Notes under the pieces: generated by a model | The model's database searches: none | What the model saw: the letters and a program-made list of their open reading frames with translations, nothing else | Told to the model about the DNA's origin: nothing | DNA from: a virus | Strand: one strand, 5' to 3' | IMG/VR virus record: IMGVR_UViG_3300013120_000767 | Span: 62,001-126,000 of that record | Length of the DNA: 64,000 bases | Part shown: positions 26,665 to 35,238 of the stretch, piece by piece | Layout of the letters: every line of letters starts with the position of its first letter | How positions within the stretch are numbered: position 1 is the stretch's first letter | Program-made: the position numbers and the translations under genes

Positions 26665-27604
26665 GAGCTCCTCCTATGTTGTGCTCAAGTATACTCCTAA
26701 CTTCCCTCACCGACAGCTCGTCGGGTTGGGTGGCTTCACAATCTTCGCCGTAGTCTACAATGTGGGCCTTCACTCCCCGCCACCGTAGCTTGCCTCGGTA
26801 GCTCCAAGCGGCCCGTTGGCCCTCCTCGTCGTTGTCCATGAACAGCAGTACCCGGGCGTCGTACTTGGTCAACACCCGGACTTGCTCTCCCCCCATCGCC
26901 CCCATGGCTCCCAGGACGTTGGGGAAGCCTGCCTCAAACACCCTCATGGACTGCTTGGGCCCCTCCGTCAGGATGATGGTATCGTACTCGCTCTCCCACA
27001 CGGCAGGGAGGACCACGTGCCCATTGATGAAACACTCGTCCTTCCCTGTTTCATCGTAGACGACGTCCATGCTGGAGAACTCCTCGGGGGAGTAAAATCG
27101 GTACCGGGTCTGCCAGTCCTCTACGGCCTTCAAGTCCCGGTAGTGCAAGGCTCGTAGCCTCCTCCGGTGATCCCGGATGGGATACACAACCCGGTCCCGC
27201 TCAGCATCGTACCTGACGTCGAAGTGGTCGATGACGCGGTCAGGGAACGGGAGCTTCCCATACGCTTCGGGGAAGAGGAACAGGACCTCCTCCGGCAGCG
27301 TGCTTGGCCCCTTCTTGGCAATCTTGGGAATTCGGGGGGCGTCGGACACCAGCCCCGCCTGCTTGATTTGCCTGTACGTCTCCCCCATCTCCAGCTCGGC
27401 CAACAGCTGGTACAGCGTCCACCCCCGATTGCAGGACTTGCAGTTGCACAGGCCCGTATGTATGTGCATGGTAAATGACCACCCACGGTGGCGCCCACCC
27501 GAGTGGAACGGGCATTTGAACATGACGTTCTCCGACCCGCCCCTGCGGCAGGGGCCGAGGACTCCCTCAACCCAGTCGATCAAAGGTGTCTTGTTGCCTA
27601 CCAT
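26504..27604 (-). CDS. DnaG-type DNA primase
   Basis: The 366-residue protein begins with a CHC2-type zinc-binding module: CPFHSGG at about 30, then CNCKSCNRG at about 53. The central part includes the primase core (DRVIDHFDVRYDAERDRVVYPI). The TOPRIM domain follows: ILTEGPKQSMRVFEAG with the catalytic Glu and VLLFMDNDEEG with the DxD metal site. It should make RNA primers for the adjacent DnaB-like helicase. The last 50 residues overlap the next gene by 161 bases and look non-native (Arg/Gly/Glu/Ser-rich), so the functional C-terminus may end near residue 310. Confidence 0.9.
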   Translation of the reverse strand: MVGNKTPLIDWVEGVLGPCRRGGSENVMFKCPFHSGGRHRGWSFTMHIHTGLCNCKSCNRGWTLYQLLAELEMGETYRQIKQAGLVSDAPRIPKIAKKGPSTLPEEVLFLFPEAYGKLPFPDRVIDHFDVRYDAERDRVVYPIRDHRRRLRALHYRDLKAVEDWQTRYRFYSPEEFSSMDVVYDETGKDECFINGHVVLPAVWESEYDTIILTEGPKQSMRVFEAGFPNVLGAMGAMGGEQVRVLTKYDARVLLFMDNDEEGQRAAWSYRGKLRWRGVKAHIVDYGEDCEATQPDELSVREVRSILEHNIGGAHAGRRQVVESVQRGQAAQEEESPVHQHEDRSEADSPRRSAGGHPGVPRDVRRG

Positions 27605-28863
27605 AGTGGCGTATCCTCCCGTTCCTCCTTCTCCTGTTGTTGATTGGCGGCCATCGCCATGTCATCGCCGGGGGAGTAGTTTATCTTGAACGGTTTGATT
27701 GGCAGCTTCCGCTCTGCCGGGAAGCCTACCCACATATAGCTAGCCCGGGCCGGCCGGCGCAATTTTATGGATAGGTCAGGTTTGGCGTATACGTTTTGTG
27801 AATAGGCGTAATCGGACTGGTCCTCAATGCCGCTGGTCTTGGCCTCCCGAATATGGGACTGCCACGAAGCCAGGAAGTGAACCTTGGTGCGGTTGGAAAT
27901 CCCACACGCTTCAGTGATGAGGTTCGACTGTTTACGCCAGTCCAAGTCGTCCGCTGCGGCGTAGAGGGCGTCGTAGTACAGTACGTCCGGGCCAAACGAG
28001 TTGATTGCCTCCCGCACCGCCGCCAACCCTTCTCCGTTGTCCTCGTAGATTCTGAGCTTGGAGCGCATCCCGGACATATTGGTTTCACTGCGTAGTTTCT
28101 GCAAGAAGTCCAAGAACCGGGCTTTTTCGTCGTCGAGCAGCTGCCCCCGCCAGTACTTCTCCAACGAAATGCGCGCCAACTGGCACGCCAGAATGGTGAG
28201 TACTTCCGGCCCTTGCATCTCCTTACCGACAATTACCGCCACGCGGGCGTGATGGTAGCCGAAGAAGTGAGCACAAGCCTCCAAGCAGAACATGGTCTTT
28301 CCGGTTTTTGGCGGGGCGGAAACCAACGTGAACTTCCCAGGGCAGGCGCCGCCCGTCCCCTCGTTGATCGGGCTCCAGGGCCAAGGGATGCCGATGATTC
28401 CATCATTGGTGCCAATCAGCTCCATCTCCTTAATGATATGGTCGTAAGCAGAGGTCGCTAAATCGAGTGAGGTGGCGCCCACCACCGGCGCCAGGTCGGA
28501 GCAGAGCTCCTGCATCATTTCCAATGCTTGGCTCGGATTTACTTGGGACATGTTTTCGATGCCGGGGAGGTGGACCGCCATGTGGCGGCGCATTTTCTCT
28601 TCGACCAGCATGGACACCAGGACGTTGAGGGTGTAAGTGGTTCTCTTGGGCAAGTCTACTTCTGCAAAGCGGGCCAACAGGACATCTTCCGTAGGTGTGG
28701 TTCCCCACCGGTCCTTGTCATGGTACCAACTGAACAGGTAGTCATACAGGACCAGGGCATCCACTGTGACCAGTAAGTCTCGGCGCAGCCCTACCTTTAC
28801 TCCCTCCCCGAAACCTTCGTTTACCAGGGCTCTTACGGCCTGGAGTTCAATGCTAGCGCCCAT
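27598..28863 (-). CDS. DnaB-like replicative helicase
   Basis: The 421-residue protein has a helical N-terminal domain and a RecA-type ATPase core. Walker A is SAPPKTGKT at about 184-192, Walker B is the DVLYYDAL strand at about 288, and a further core strand is HFLASWQSHI. It unwinds DNA 5'-3' at the fork in known relatives. The GGAGGAG site before the ATG is strong; the stop overlaps the primase ATG, so helicase and primase are co-translated. Confidence 0.85.
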   Translation of the reverse strand: MGASIELQAVRALVNEGFGEGVKVGLRRDLLVTVDALVLYDYLFSWYHDKDRWGTTPTEDVLLARFAEVDLPKRTTYTLNVLVSMLVEEKMRRHMAVHLPGIENMSQVNPSQALEMMQELCSDLAPVVGATSLDLATSAYDHIIKEMELIGTNDGIIGIPWPWSPINEGTGGACPGKFTLVSAPPKTGKTMFCLEACAHFFGYHHARVAVIVGKEMQGPEVLTILACQLARISLEKYWRGQLLDDEKARFLDFLQKLRSETNMSGMRSKLRIYEDNGEGLAAVREAINSFGPDVLYYDALYAAADDLDWRKQSNLITEACGISNRTKVHFLASWQSHIREAKTSGIEDQSDYAYSQNVYAKPDLSIKLRRPARASYMWVGFPAERKLPIKPFKINYSPGDDMAMAANQQQEKEEREDTPLW

Positions 28864-29540
28864 TGCTCCTCCTGTGTCAGCTGAGTAAGCTTGGACAACT
28901 CACTCAGGTGCTGGCCGGGGGTGCCGACGAGGCAGCGGGCCTGGACGAGGCGCAGGCCTTGCAAAGCCATCGCCGACCGTTCCCGTCGCCGGAGTTCGTC
29001 GATAGGGTAGAAATAAGGGGTCCTGGTAGTCATCAATTTGTCCGCCAGGTCTGCCTGCAATTTCTCTACGGCCCATTTCCACTCCAAGTGGGGCCGTTCC
29101 ATAATGGGGTATTCGTCCTTCAGCTGCCGCAGGGTAACAGGGAAGGGGGGCATCGTGTGCCACACGCCCTTGGTGCGGAAGATATGCCCGAGAAACAAAG
29201 GCAGGTTATCAGCCGCCCGGAGGTACACGCCGCTACAGTAGTCGGCCCCAATCATCATACAGACCAGGGCAAGGGGGAGCCCCTTGAACACAACGTACAC
29301 CTGCGGCATGTGGCACAGCCCCTCCAGGGCAATTGCTACCTCAGTAAGGTTGCCCACAAGGGCGTGGTGACCAACCGGGTAATGAGGGACACCCACCCAC
29401 TTCGTGGGAGGGCGGTAGCTGGGACGGGTTGCGCCGGTCACCTTCACCTGCTTCCCGGTGCGTTCAAAACGGGCCTTAGTTGGCCCCCCGAACTGTTCCC
29501 GGCACGCAGCAATGAGTCCTTCCCAGCTACACGTTCGCAC
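28833..29540 (-). CDS. Unknown 235-aa protein
   Basis: The GTG at 29540 lies two bases before the end of the upstream stop codon and follows AAGGGGTGG; this beats the longer frame, which would run through the upstream gene. The protein has a globular alpha/beta pattern (VYVVFKGLPLALVCMMIGADY; LPLFLGHIFRTKGVWH) and ends in heptad-like leucines. No family recognised. It ends 31 bases inside the DnaB gene. Confidence 0.65.
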   Translation of the reverse strand: MRTCSWEGLIAACREQFGGPTKARFERTGKQVKVTGATRPSYRPPTKWVGVPHYPVGHHALVGNLTEVAIALEGLCHMPQVYVVFKGLPLALVCMMIGADYCSGVYLRAADNLPLFLGHIFRTKGVWHTMPPFPVTLRQLKDEYPIMERPHLEWKWAVEKLQADLADKLMTTRTPYFYPIDELRRRERSAMALQGLRLVQARCLVGTPGQHLSELSKLTQLTQEEQWALALNSRP

Positions 29541-29541
29541 A

Positions 29542-29991
29542 CTACCACCCCTTGGGCTTACCAACTCCGGACTTGTACGTCTTTCCGTCTTCGCCAGGCA
29601 AGAACCGCCTCGCCGTCGAGGGCAGCCCGCCAGCATCCTTGCCCTTGCGCAGCAGCTTCTCCACGCCGGATACGGAGGGGGGCTTGATTATCCCTGCTTC
29701 GAGCATTTGCTTCCACCATTTGAAGATGCCTGGCCGGGCGTACAACGGGTTGGCTCGCCTGGTGAACGAGAAGTCGCAGCAGATAGGGATGAGGTTGACC
29801 CCGTCCGGGAACTTGGCCCCCCCTGCCAACTCGACAAGGTGGATCATCAGTTTTTTCTCTGCCTGCTCCAAGCTTTCCAGCTCGGCGAAGATTTTGCGGT
29901 GGCCATCTACAAATGCCGCCTTGGCTGTCCGCAATCGCGTCAACTCCTCGACAATGCGGGCGGCCTGCTCCAATGTTTGCTTCATCGACAT
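29542..29991 (-). CDS. Unknown 149-aa helical protein
   Basis: The ATG at 29991 has AAGGAG eight bases upstream; the longer frame would overlap most of the glycosylase end without a site. The first 60 residues are helical (EQAARIVEELTRLRTAKAAF), the rest mixed with a short basic C-terminal part ending in KPKGW. The arrangement recalls Gam-like or packaging-type small proteins, but nothing specific is recognised. Confidence 0.65.
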   Translation of the reverse strand: MSMKQTLEQAARIVEELTRLRTAKAAFVDGHRKIFAELESLEQAEKKLMIHLVELAGGAKFPDGVNLIPICCDFSFTRRANPLYARPGIFKWWKQMLEAGIIKPPSVSGVEKLLRKGKDAGGLPSTARRFLPGEDGKTYKSGVGKPKGW

Positions 29992-30593
29992 TTCAACACT
30001 CCTTTCAGGGTACTCAAGATACGGAGTACCCCAGCTAAGTCCTCCTCCCATTCCCTCGTCTTTTCCGGCTTCCGGTCGATGAAGGCGGGGTGATGGACCA
30101 TGTACACTGGAAGAGTCCACGTGAGCTCGCCCAGTTCCATCGGCAGGCGGAACATCCGCCCCCGTAAATCAGTGATTCCTTGCGTCGTGTGCAGCAGCGC
30201 CTGCCCGCTGATCCGGCCGAGGCCGACAATCATGAACGGGTCCAGTAGGCGCAGTTGCTCCATCAAACGGGGCGCGCACACCCCGTACTCGTCTTTGCGG
30301 GGGTCTCGGTTGTCCAAGGGGCGGCACATGACCACGTTGGTCAAGTAAGCGTCCTTGGGGTCGAACCCTACCTGTTTGAGGGCTGCTTTAAGGCGCTGAC
30401 CGGACTTCCCCACGAAGGGCCTCCCGGTATCATCCTCTACTTCCCCCGGGGCCTCCCCGATGAATACTACCTTTGGGGATAGGCTGCCCGCCCCGAACAC
30501 GGTGTGGTTCCTGTCCTCGTGCAGTCGACACTTCGTGCACGCTGACCACTCCGTTTTCAAACGTCCCAATGCGGTAGCCGATGTTTTGGGCAT
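29982..30593 (-). CDS. Family-4 uracil-DNA glycosylase (Fe-S)
   Basis: The 203-residue protein removes uracil from DNA. The Fe-S cysteines are C19, C22, C90 and C106. Motif 1 is GEAPGEVEDDTGRPFVGKSG at 46-65 and motif 2 is VHHPA at 166-170, both diagnostic of family 4. This family is most common in thermophiles, and the phage presumably uses it against cytosine deamination. Its start is inside the end of the SF2 helicase gene (164-base overlap) with GAGGAAGT before the ATG. Confidence 0.9.
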   Translation of the reverse strand: MPKTSATALGRLKTEWSACTKCRLHEDRNHTVFGAGSLSPKVVFIGEAPGEVEDDTGRPFVGKSGQRLKAALKQVGFDPKDAYLTNVVMCRPLDNRDPRKDEYGVCAPRLMEQLRLLDPFMIVGLGRISGQALLHTTQGITDLRGRMFRLPMELGELTWTLPVYMVHHPAFIDRKPEKTREWEEDLAGVLRILSTLKGVLKCR

Positions 30594-33195
30594 ACTTCCT
30601 CATCATTTGAGCCATGGCATAGCACGGCTTAGCCTTGGGCACGTAAACGATCACCCAGGGCTGGTTCTTACTCTCAACATCCCGTAAGGACCGCCAGATG
30701 GCTTGCAAAAACCGCCCTTCCGAATCCTTCCCGACGGGCATTGTGATGAGGACTAAATCGAGGTCCAGCCGATTCAGACCCTCTCTCGCAGCTCCCATTG
30801 TTCCGACAATCAAATCGTTTGTCAAGAGCTCTTTTTCCCGCTTCTCCCATTTCACCTTCCCGGTAATGATTCCAGTAGGTTGGAGCTTCTCCTCGAACAA
30901 GTCATGCAGCCAATGGGCGTGTTTTCGAACATGGGTGAATACCATAGGTATTCTCCCTTGTTCGACAAACCCCCTGACGTCCGCAAAGATGCGGCGGTTG
31001 AACCCTCGCTCTTTGGCGATTTTTTTCCAAAACAGAGGAAAGTTGAACTTCCCTCCGCGATCTATCACATCTTTGTCGTGCTCTGTAGTCTTGATGGGAA
31101 CTTCAACGAAGGCCACCAGGGGCTTCATCGAGTGGTAGGTCGACCGGTATATCACCGGCCCCAGGTGGTAGAGGTACAGCGGTAGGGTGCCGTCCGCCCT
31201 TTCGGGGGTAGCCGTGAAACCGAACCTGGCTCCCCGGAACATGGAGGCGACTTTCAGCCCGGTAGGGGACCCAAGATTATGGACTTCGTCAAACACCACT
31301 GTTCCGAACTTGTCCCGTAACTCGACCGGGTAGATCCCAGCCTTCAAGGCCAGCGATCGCAGCGAGGCGATGACAATGGGCTTCTCCAGCTCGGAGTACT
31401 TGGCCCCATTGAAGACGCCGATGTCCTCCTCAGCAATTCCGGCCTTGTCCGCCAGCTCCCGCTTCCAGCCGCTGATGATGGACAGCGTGGGGAGGATGAC
31501 GATGGTCGCCTTGCCCCGCTGCACGATCTTCTTGACGGCCAGGACAGTGTTATGGTTGATGAAGCCATTACCGTAATACTCGTGCCCGTTGGGTACGGTG
31601 AAGTCCACTACGTCCTCAACGGTATTCTGGAGCTTGGTTACTTTCAGGAAGCGGAGACCGTAGCGGTCTATTTCCCTCAAGAGGCTTTCCAGAACCCTTC
31701 GGATGTGGTTACCCTTTTTCCCTTCTTTGTCTCGTACAATGCGTAGGAACTCACGCAAACGAGGGCGGCTGATGCCGACGGTTCGGGCATCCTTGTACGC
31801 AGCGTACACCTCTTGCCCGTACTCTTTGGCGCACTCGTACACCAGCCTACTGACTGGGACGACATCAATATTTGAGTTTCGGGGCCTCCTTTCCAGGTGT
31901 CTACGCAAAGTCGCCAGGGAGGCACCTTTGCTCCCAGAGCAAAACCCAATTTTCTCGGCGAACTTGATAACGTCGCCTCCACGGATTCCTACCTCCCAGG
32001 CATCTAAGTGGGTTGTTTTCTTTTTCCGCACTTTGGCCAGTATGCCCAATGCAAGGAGAGCTTGCTGAATCTCCCTAGAAAGCCGTTCGCTAGCAGACGA
32101 CGAGGTTACGCCGTCTTTGGGGATTACCCCCCCATCTGCGGTAAAGTACCCTTGGAGGAACCAACGTAGTACGTCGCTCCCTTGCCGCAGAACCGCCACA
32201 GGTATCGTTTTGTTCTCCGACTTAACCGAGAGAAGTCCATGGTGTTCCAGCCACGCCTTGTACTGGCAGGAACATATTTCGTAGTCGCAGTTGGACCCGG
32301 TGCCTTTACGCAACTTCACTCCTGCTGCCTTAGCGTGAGCCCGCATGACTCGCAACACGTCAGGGTCGACAGTTGATATCCTTGTCCGATTCCTAACGGT
32401 AAGCCCCCCGTCTCCAACAAGGAGCCCCAGAACAATAGCGTCTGTCCGGGATAGCTGCCCGGTTAGGTTAATGTCCGTTGACGAGTAGTCGGGGTCCTTC
32501 CGGGCATACTTGAACTTCTTCGCCTTAGCCGCTCCCCAAGACATGGAAGTAGCCAAAGCGACGTAGTCCCCCTCCTTCAACTCCCCCACCATGGTCCAAT
32601 TCAGGGTAGCTGTATCCGGGTCTAATGTAACAAGTGGGTGCTCCAATGTGCCTGCTTCCTGATATCCTAATTGCGTCTCTATAGAACGGCAGACAGAGAC
32701 TGGGAAGCGGTACGCCCTAGTTGCTTGTTGTGGGCCATTACGGGAATCTAGGAATAAAGCCTCCCCACTTGTTATTGCTAAGTGGGCGTCCTCGGCCCTG
32801 AAAATTCCTTGGTCAGTGTACAACCAAGTTCCCAACCCTACGCACTTCCCGCGACCCCCCGGAATGGAAAAAAGGCCGCCGTCGGCGTGCCTCAATGCCT
32901 CCCAGGCCTTCTCCTGTTCGGCATCCAGGAAGGAGGTTACTCGATCCTCCATGCGGGAAAAGTCCCGACCGGGAGGGGTCAAGTCCAGGACCTCCACGTC
33001 CATGGGGAACTCCCGGGGGATTGCTATGTGGGTGTCCGATTCGTGATAGCCGATACGGGCATGCTCGATACCGTCCAAGTCGGTGTTGTGGAAGGTCAAC
33101 CGCTCCCGGACTTCGGCAAGGTCGACCTCTGCCTTCCGCAGGAAGAGCAGGCCTGACTTGAACGAGGGCATCTCCCGTAGGTCTATGATGTTCAT
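30430..33195 (-). CDS. SF2 DNA helicase interrupted by an intein
   Basis: The precursor is 921 residues. The helicase parts are 1-117 and 550-921. The P-loop is IPGGRGK followed, after the intein, by T550, restoring GGRGKT. Motif II is VVFDEVHN and motif III GFTATPERADG; a C-terminal helicase domain carries QAIWRSLRD-type motif VI. After splicing the enzyme should have about 489 residues, a size seen for phage UvsW/ERCC3-like helicases. The start abuts an upstream stop (TAGATG), so it relies on translational coupling. The last 50 residues overlap the glycosylase gene and are rich in Gly/Arg. Confidence 0.85.
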   Translation of the reverse strand: MNIIDLREMPSFKSGLLFLRKAEVDLAEVRERLTFHNTDLDGIEHARIGYHESDTHIAIPREFPMDVEVLDLTPPGRDFSRMEDRVTSFLDAEQEKAWEALRHADGGLFSIPGGRGKCVGLGTWLYTDQGIFRAEDAHLAITSGEALFLDSRNGPQQATRAYRFPVSVCRSIETQLGYQEAGTLEHPLVTLDPDTATLNWTMVGELKEGDYVALATSMSWGAAKAKKFKYARKDPDYSSTDINLTGQLSRTDAIVLGLLVGDGGLTVRNRTRISTVDPDVLRVMRAHAKAAGVKLRKGTGSNCDYEICSCQYKAWLEHHGLLSVKSENKTIPVAVLRQGSDVLRWFLQGYFTADGGVIPKDGVTSSSASERLSREIQQALLALGILAKVRKKKTTHLDAWEVGIRGGDVIKFAEKIGFCSGSKGASLATLRRHLERRPRNSNIDVVPVSRLVYECAKEYGQEVYAAYKDARTVGISRPRLREFLRIVRDKEGKKGNHIRRVLESLLREIDRYGLRFLKVTKLQNTVEDVVDFTVPNGHEYYGNGFINHNTVLAVKKIVQRGKATIVILPTLSIISGWKRELADKAGIAEEDIGVFNGAKYSELEKPIVIASLRSLALKAGIYPVELRDKFGTVVFDEVHNLGSPTGLKVASMFRGARFGFTATPERADGTLPLYLYHLGPVIYRSTYHSMKPLVAFVEVPIKTTEHDKDVIDRGGKFNFPLFWKKIAKERGFNRRIFADVRGFVEQGRIPMVFTHVRKHAHWLHDLFEEKLQPTGIITGKVKWEKREKELLTNDLIVGTMGAAREGLNRLDLDLVLITMPVGKDSEGRFLQAIWRSLRDVESKNQPWVIVYVPKAKPCYAMAQMMRKYAQNIGYRIGTFENGVVSVHEVSTARGQEPHRVRGGQPIPKGSIHRGGPGGSRG
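31549..32844 (-). other. Intein with LAGLIDADG homing endonuclease (C118-N549)
   Basis: The 432-residue insert begins with Cys118 and ends HN (548-549) before Thr550, the residues needed for protein splicing. Block A starts CVGLGTWL, block B is AGTLEHPLVT, block F DFTVPNGHEYYGNG and block G FINHN. Two LAGLIDADG motifs occur at about 255-265 (VLGLLVGDGGL) and 344-356 (FLQGYFTADGG), each with an acidic residue, so the endonuclease may be active. Removal joins GGRGK to TVLAV and restores the ATP-binding loop; unspliced protein should be inactive. Confidence 0.9.
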
Positions 33196-33852
33196 CTATT
33201 GTGCCGCTACCTGTTCCCGGTAGCTGAGGACTGCTTTGGCGTGCCGGCGGTAGCTCCCACAACCGTTCCAGTACTGGAGCCACACCATTTCTTCCGAGCC
33301 GGGGATGACCCGGCACCTTCTGGTACACCGGTTGTTCTCATCGGTGGCCAGGCAACGGGGTCCATTTCTATCCACCCGTTTCTTCAACTGGTCGTACGCT
33401 GTCATCATCACGTCCAGGGACCGCTCGAAGTGCCGCATATCCAGCACTGTGTACTCAGTCCCGTGTTCCTTGTTGTGCGCCCGAATCCAACTCCAGGAGG
33501 GGGAGTGCCGCAGCTGCCATTCGCTGACTTCTGCCGCCTTCTTCCGGATGACCCGGTTGGGTAGGTCCCATCCGTTCATCACCTTGGTGTAGCCCCCCAC
33601 GCACTTCCATTCACCATTGCTTTTGACCCACTTGTGGCACAGCCTCATAGCCCCCCGGACACCGCCGTAGCTCTCCTGTTTGACGACCCGGGCACAGACG
33701 TCGAAATTCATGTCCGTGAGCAAGGTCAACGCCAGGCAGGAATAGACGCCCTGGTCGGTGATGCCGAAGTGGCTCTGCACATCATCCACTTCCCGCAGTT
33801 CCGGATTGAACCCAAGGGTGTGCACAAGCAAGACGATTGCTGCCAAGTTCAT
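33196..33852 (-). CDS. Secreted-looking protein, possible lytic transglycosylase-like
   Basis: The N-terminus MNLAAIVLLVHTLGF is a short hydrophobic stretch that could be a signal or membrane anchor. The ARVVKQES...GAMRLCHKW segment and a final WLQYWNGCG...RRHAKAVLSY resemble, loosely, the catalytic Glu region and last helices of SLT-type lysozymes. Seven Cys suggest disulfides or metal binding. The match is too weak to name an activity. It is coupled to the helicase (TAGATG). Confidence 0.5.
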   Translation of the reverse strand: MNLAAIVLLVHTLGFNPELREVDDVQSHFGITDQGVYSCLALTLLTDMNFDVCARVVKQESYGGVRGAMRLCHKWVKSNGEWKCVGGYTKVMNGWDLPNRVIRKKAAEVSEWQLRHSPSWSWIRAHNKEHGTEYTVLDMRHFERSLDVMMTAYDQLKKRVDRNGPRCLATDENNRCTRRCRVIPGSEEMVWLQYWNGCGSYRRHAKAVLSYREQVAAQ

Positions 33853-34106
33853 GCGTCACCTCCATGCTTCCCCCCAAAGTCGAGGGTGTATGTGCACGCG
33901 TGTTTCCCCGCCAGGGAAGACAGCAAGACACGGAGGGCGTTGGCATTACCCCCTCTGCGCCCTACGACCTTGCCGAGGTCTTCCGGGTGCACCGTTACCA
34001 CTACTGACACCTTCTTTCCTTCGAGAATGGTATGTTCTACTATATCTACCTCTTCCGGGTGGTCAACGAGGGCCTTTACGACCGGCTCGATTATTTCCTT
34101 GATCAT
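33849..34106 (-). CDS. KhpA-like KH-domain RNA-binding protein
   Basis: The 85-residue protein matches KhpA/YlqC over nearly its full length: IKEIIEPVVKALVDHPEEV, a strand pair, then VTVHPEDLGKVVGRRGGNANALRVLL. The GxxG nucleic-acid loop is G49-R-R-G52, preceded by VHPEDLGKVV as in cellular KhpA. Cellular KhpA binds RNA as a dimer and partners KhpB (Jag). A phage copy could affect mRNA or sRNA. It is the first gene after the hairpin-rich gap at 34.1-34.4 kb. Confidence 0.85.
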   Translation of the reverse strand: MIKEIIEPVVKALVDHPEEVDIVEHTILEGKKVSVVVTVHPEDLGKVVGRRGGNANALRVLLSSLAGKHACTYTLDFGGKHGGDA

Positions 34107-34263
34107 CTTGGCATGCCTCCCCCTTGATTCGAGGGGTTATTCTACCAGACTTGTGGGAAACCATCAAGCTTCGCTGACTCTCTCGACGAGGGTATCGTAC
34201 GCACGTGCACCCGCGCCCGCGCCTGCGCAATATACATAACAACAACTACAACTAAACCCCAAC

Positions 34264-34296
34264 GGGGGCTCTTCTAGTATCCCTAGAAGAGCCCCC
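34264..34296. other. Perfect 14-bp stem hairpin
   Basis: GGGGGCTCTTCTAG and CTAGAAGAGCCCCC flank a five-base loop. It is in the 284-base non-coding gap between two leftward genes. No T-tract follows in either direction. It could stabilise or process mRNA, or be a binding site for a dimeric protein. Confidence 0.6.
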
Positions 34297-34311
34297 AGAG
34301 GGGGTTGAGTT

Positions 34312-34343
34312 GGGGGCTCTGCCCCCCGGACCCCCGTTTTTTT
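34312..34343 (+). terminator. Rightward terminator-like hairpin with T7 tract
   Basis: GGGGGC-TCT-GCCCCC (or the longer GGGGG...CCCCC pairing) is followed by GTTTTTTT on the rightward strand. Both flanking genes are leftward, so it would stop antisense transcripts running rightward. Confidence 0.5.
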
Positions 34344-34356
34344 AAAGAGACCACCC

Positions 34357-34373
34357 GGGGGGCTATGCCCCCC
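34357..34373. other. GC hairpin (GGGGGGC-TAT-GCCCCCC)
   Basis: A perfect 7-bp GC stem with a three-base loop, 18 bases downstream of the stop of the leftward 274-residue gene. Read leftward it is followed by GGGTGGTCTCTTT, a weak terminator tail for that gene. Confidence 0.5.
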
Positions 34374-34390
34374 GCCACCCCCCTTAAGCC

Positions 34391-35215
34391 TTACGGCAGG
34401 TGAGTAGACTTGGTAGCGAGGACAAGGGCCACAAACTCCCAGATTTCCTGTGGGGACCGCAAAGCGGGGACGTCCATAATCAACCCACGTTTGTTGATCA
34501 CGCTGACGGCGTCGGGCCCAATTACAACTTGGGCTACGCCTTCCGGGGGTACGTCCTGCCAAGTGGGCTTGGCCTCCTTTTGGGTTTGGGCGGCCTGCCT
34601 GGGCTGCCTCAATTTGCGGGGCGGAGGCGTTGCTGCACTGCGCACAAACCCCCCGAACGCCGCCTCGCGCCGAACTTTGGGGCCCGTTGCCATGTACTTG
34701 ATGAGCTTGCCTGCCCGCTTCTCTTCCACGAGGCGGCCGATGAGGCCGGTGAGGCGGCTGTCCCAGCCGGCGACGGTGCCGAAGCACACTCGGTAGGGGT
34801 CGGTGAGGAACTTCAGCATTCCAATGGCTTTCAGGGTCTCCAGTTCCTCCGCGGTCACTTGAATGTACTCCGCTCGCCCCCCCGTGGCGGCGAGCGCTGG
34901 GGCGATAGTCCGGCCAATCCAGTACTTCCGGAAGGCGTCGCGCATCTCGGAGATGGGGGTTGTGTCATCAGTGATGCCCAGGAGGTGGTAGGCTTTCCCT
35001 CCCTCTTTGCAGAAGAGTATCCCCGCTCCGGCGGCGTCGTTGGCCTTCTTGTATGCGTATTTCTGCATTGGGTCAGTGAGGTCCACGAGCCCTGCTTTCA
35101 GGTCTGCCTTGATGGCGTTCCGCAGGCGCCGGGCGCCCCTCAGCACATCCCTCATTGTGAGCTGCGCCATTTCTGCATTGGAGAAAACGATCCTTATCCT
35201 TTTGTCGATATCCAT
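34391..35215 (-). CDS. Unknown 274-aa protein
   Basis: A mixed alpha/beta protein with helical N-terminus (MAQLTMRDVLRGARRLRNAI) and a Pro/Lys/Gln linker at about 200-220 before a final domain with repeated Val/Ile (AQVVIGPDAVSVINKRGLIM). No family recognised. The ATG is preceded by AAAGGACC. An AT-rich TATAAAA lies just upstream and could be a -10 element with a very short leader. Confidence 0.65.
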   Translation of the reverse strand: MDIDKRIRIVFSNAEMAQLTMRDVLRGARRLRNAIKADLKAGLVDLTDPMQKYAYKKANDAAGAGILFCKEGGKAYHLLGITDDTTPISEMRDAFRKYWIGRTIAPALAATGGRAEYIQVTAEELETLKAIGMLKFLTDPYRVCFGTVAGWDSRLTGLIGRLVEEKRAGKLIKYMATGPKVRREAAFGGFVRSAATPPPRKLRQPRQAAQTQKEAKPTWQDVPPEGVAQVVIGPDAVSVINKRGLIMDVPALRSPQEIWEFVALVLATKSTHLP

Positions 35216-35238
35216 GGGTGGTCCTTTTATACGTGGAG

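Noticed and set aside
33196-33852. Firm lysozyme assignment
   Set aside because: Only a loose similarity to SLT catalytic regions; left as unknown with a possible signal segment.
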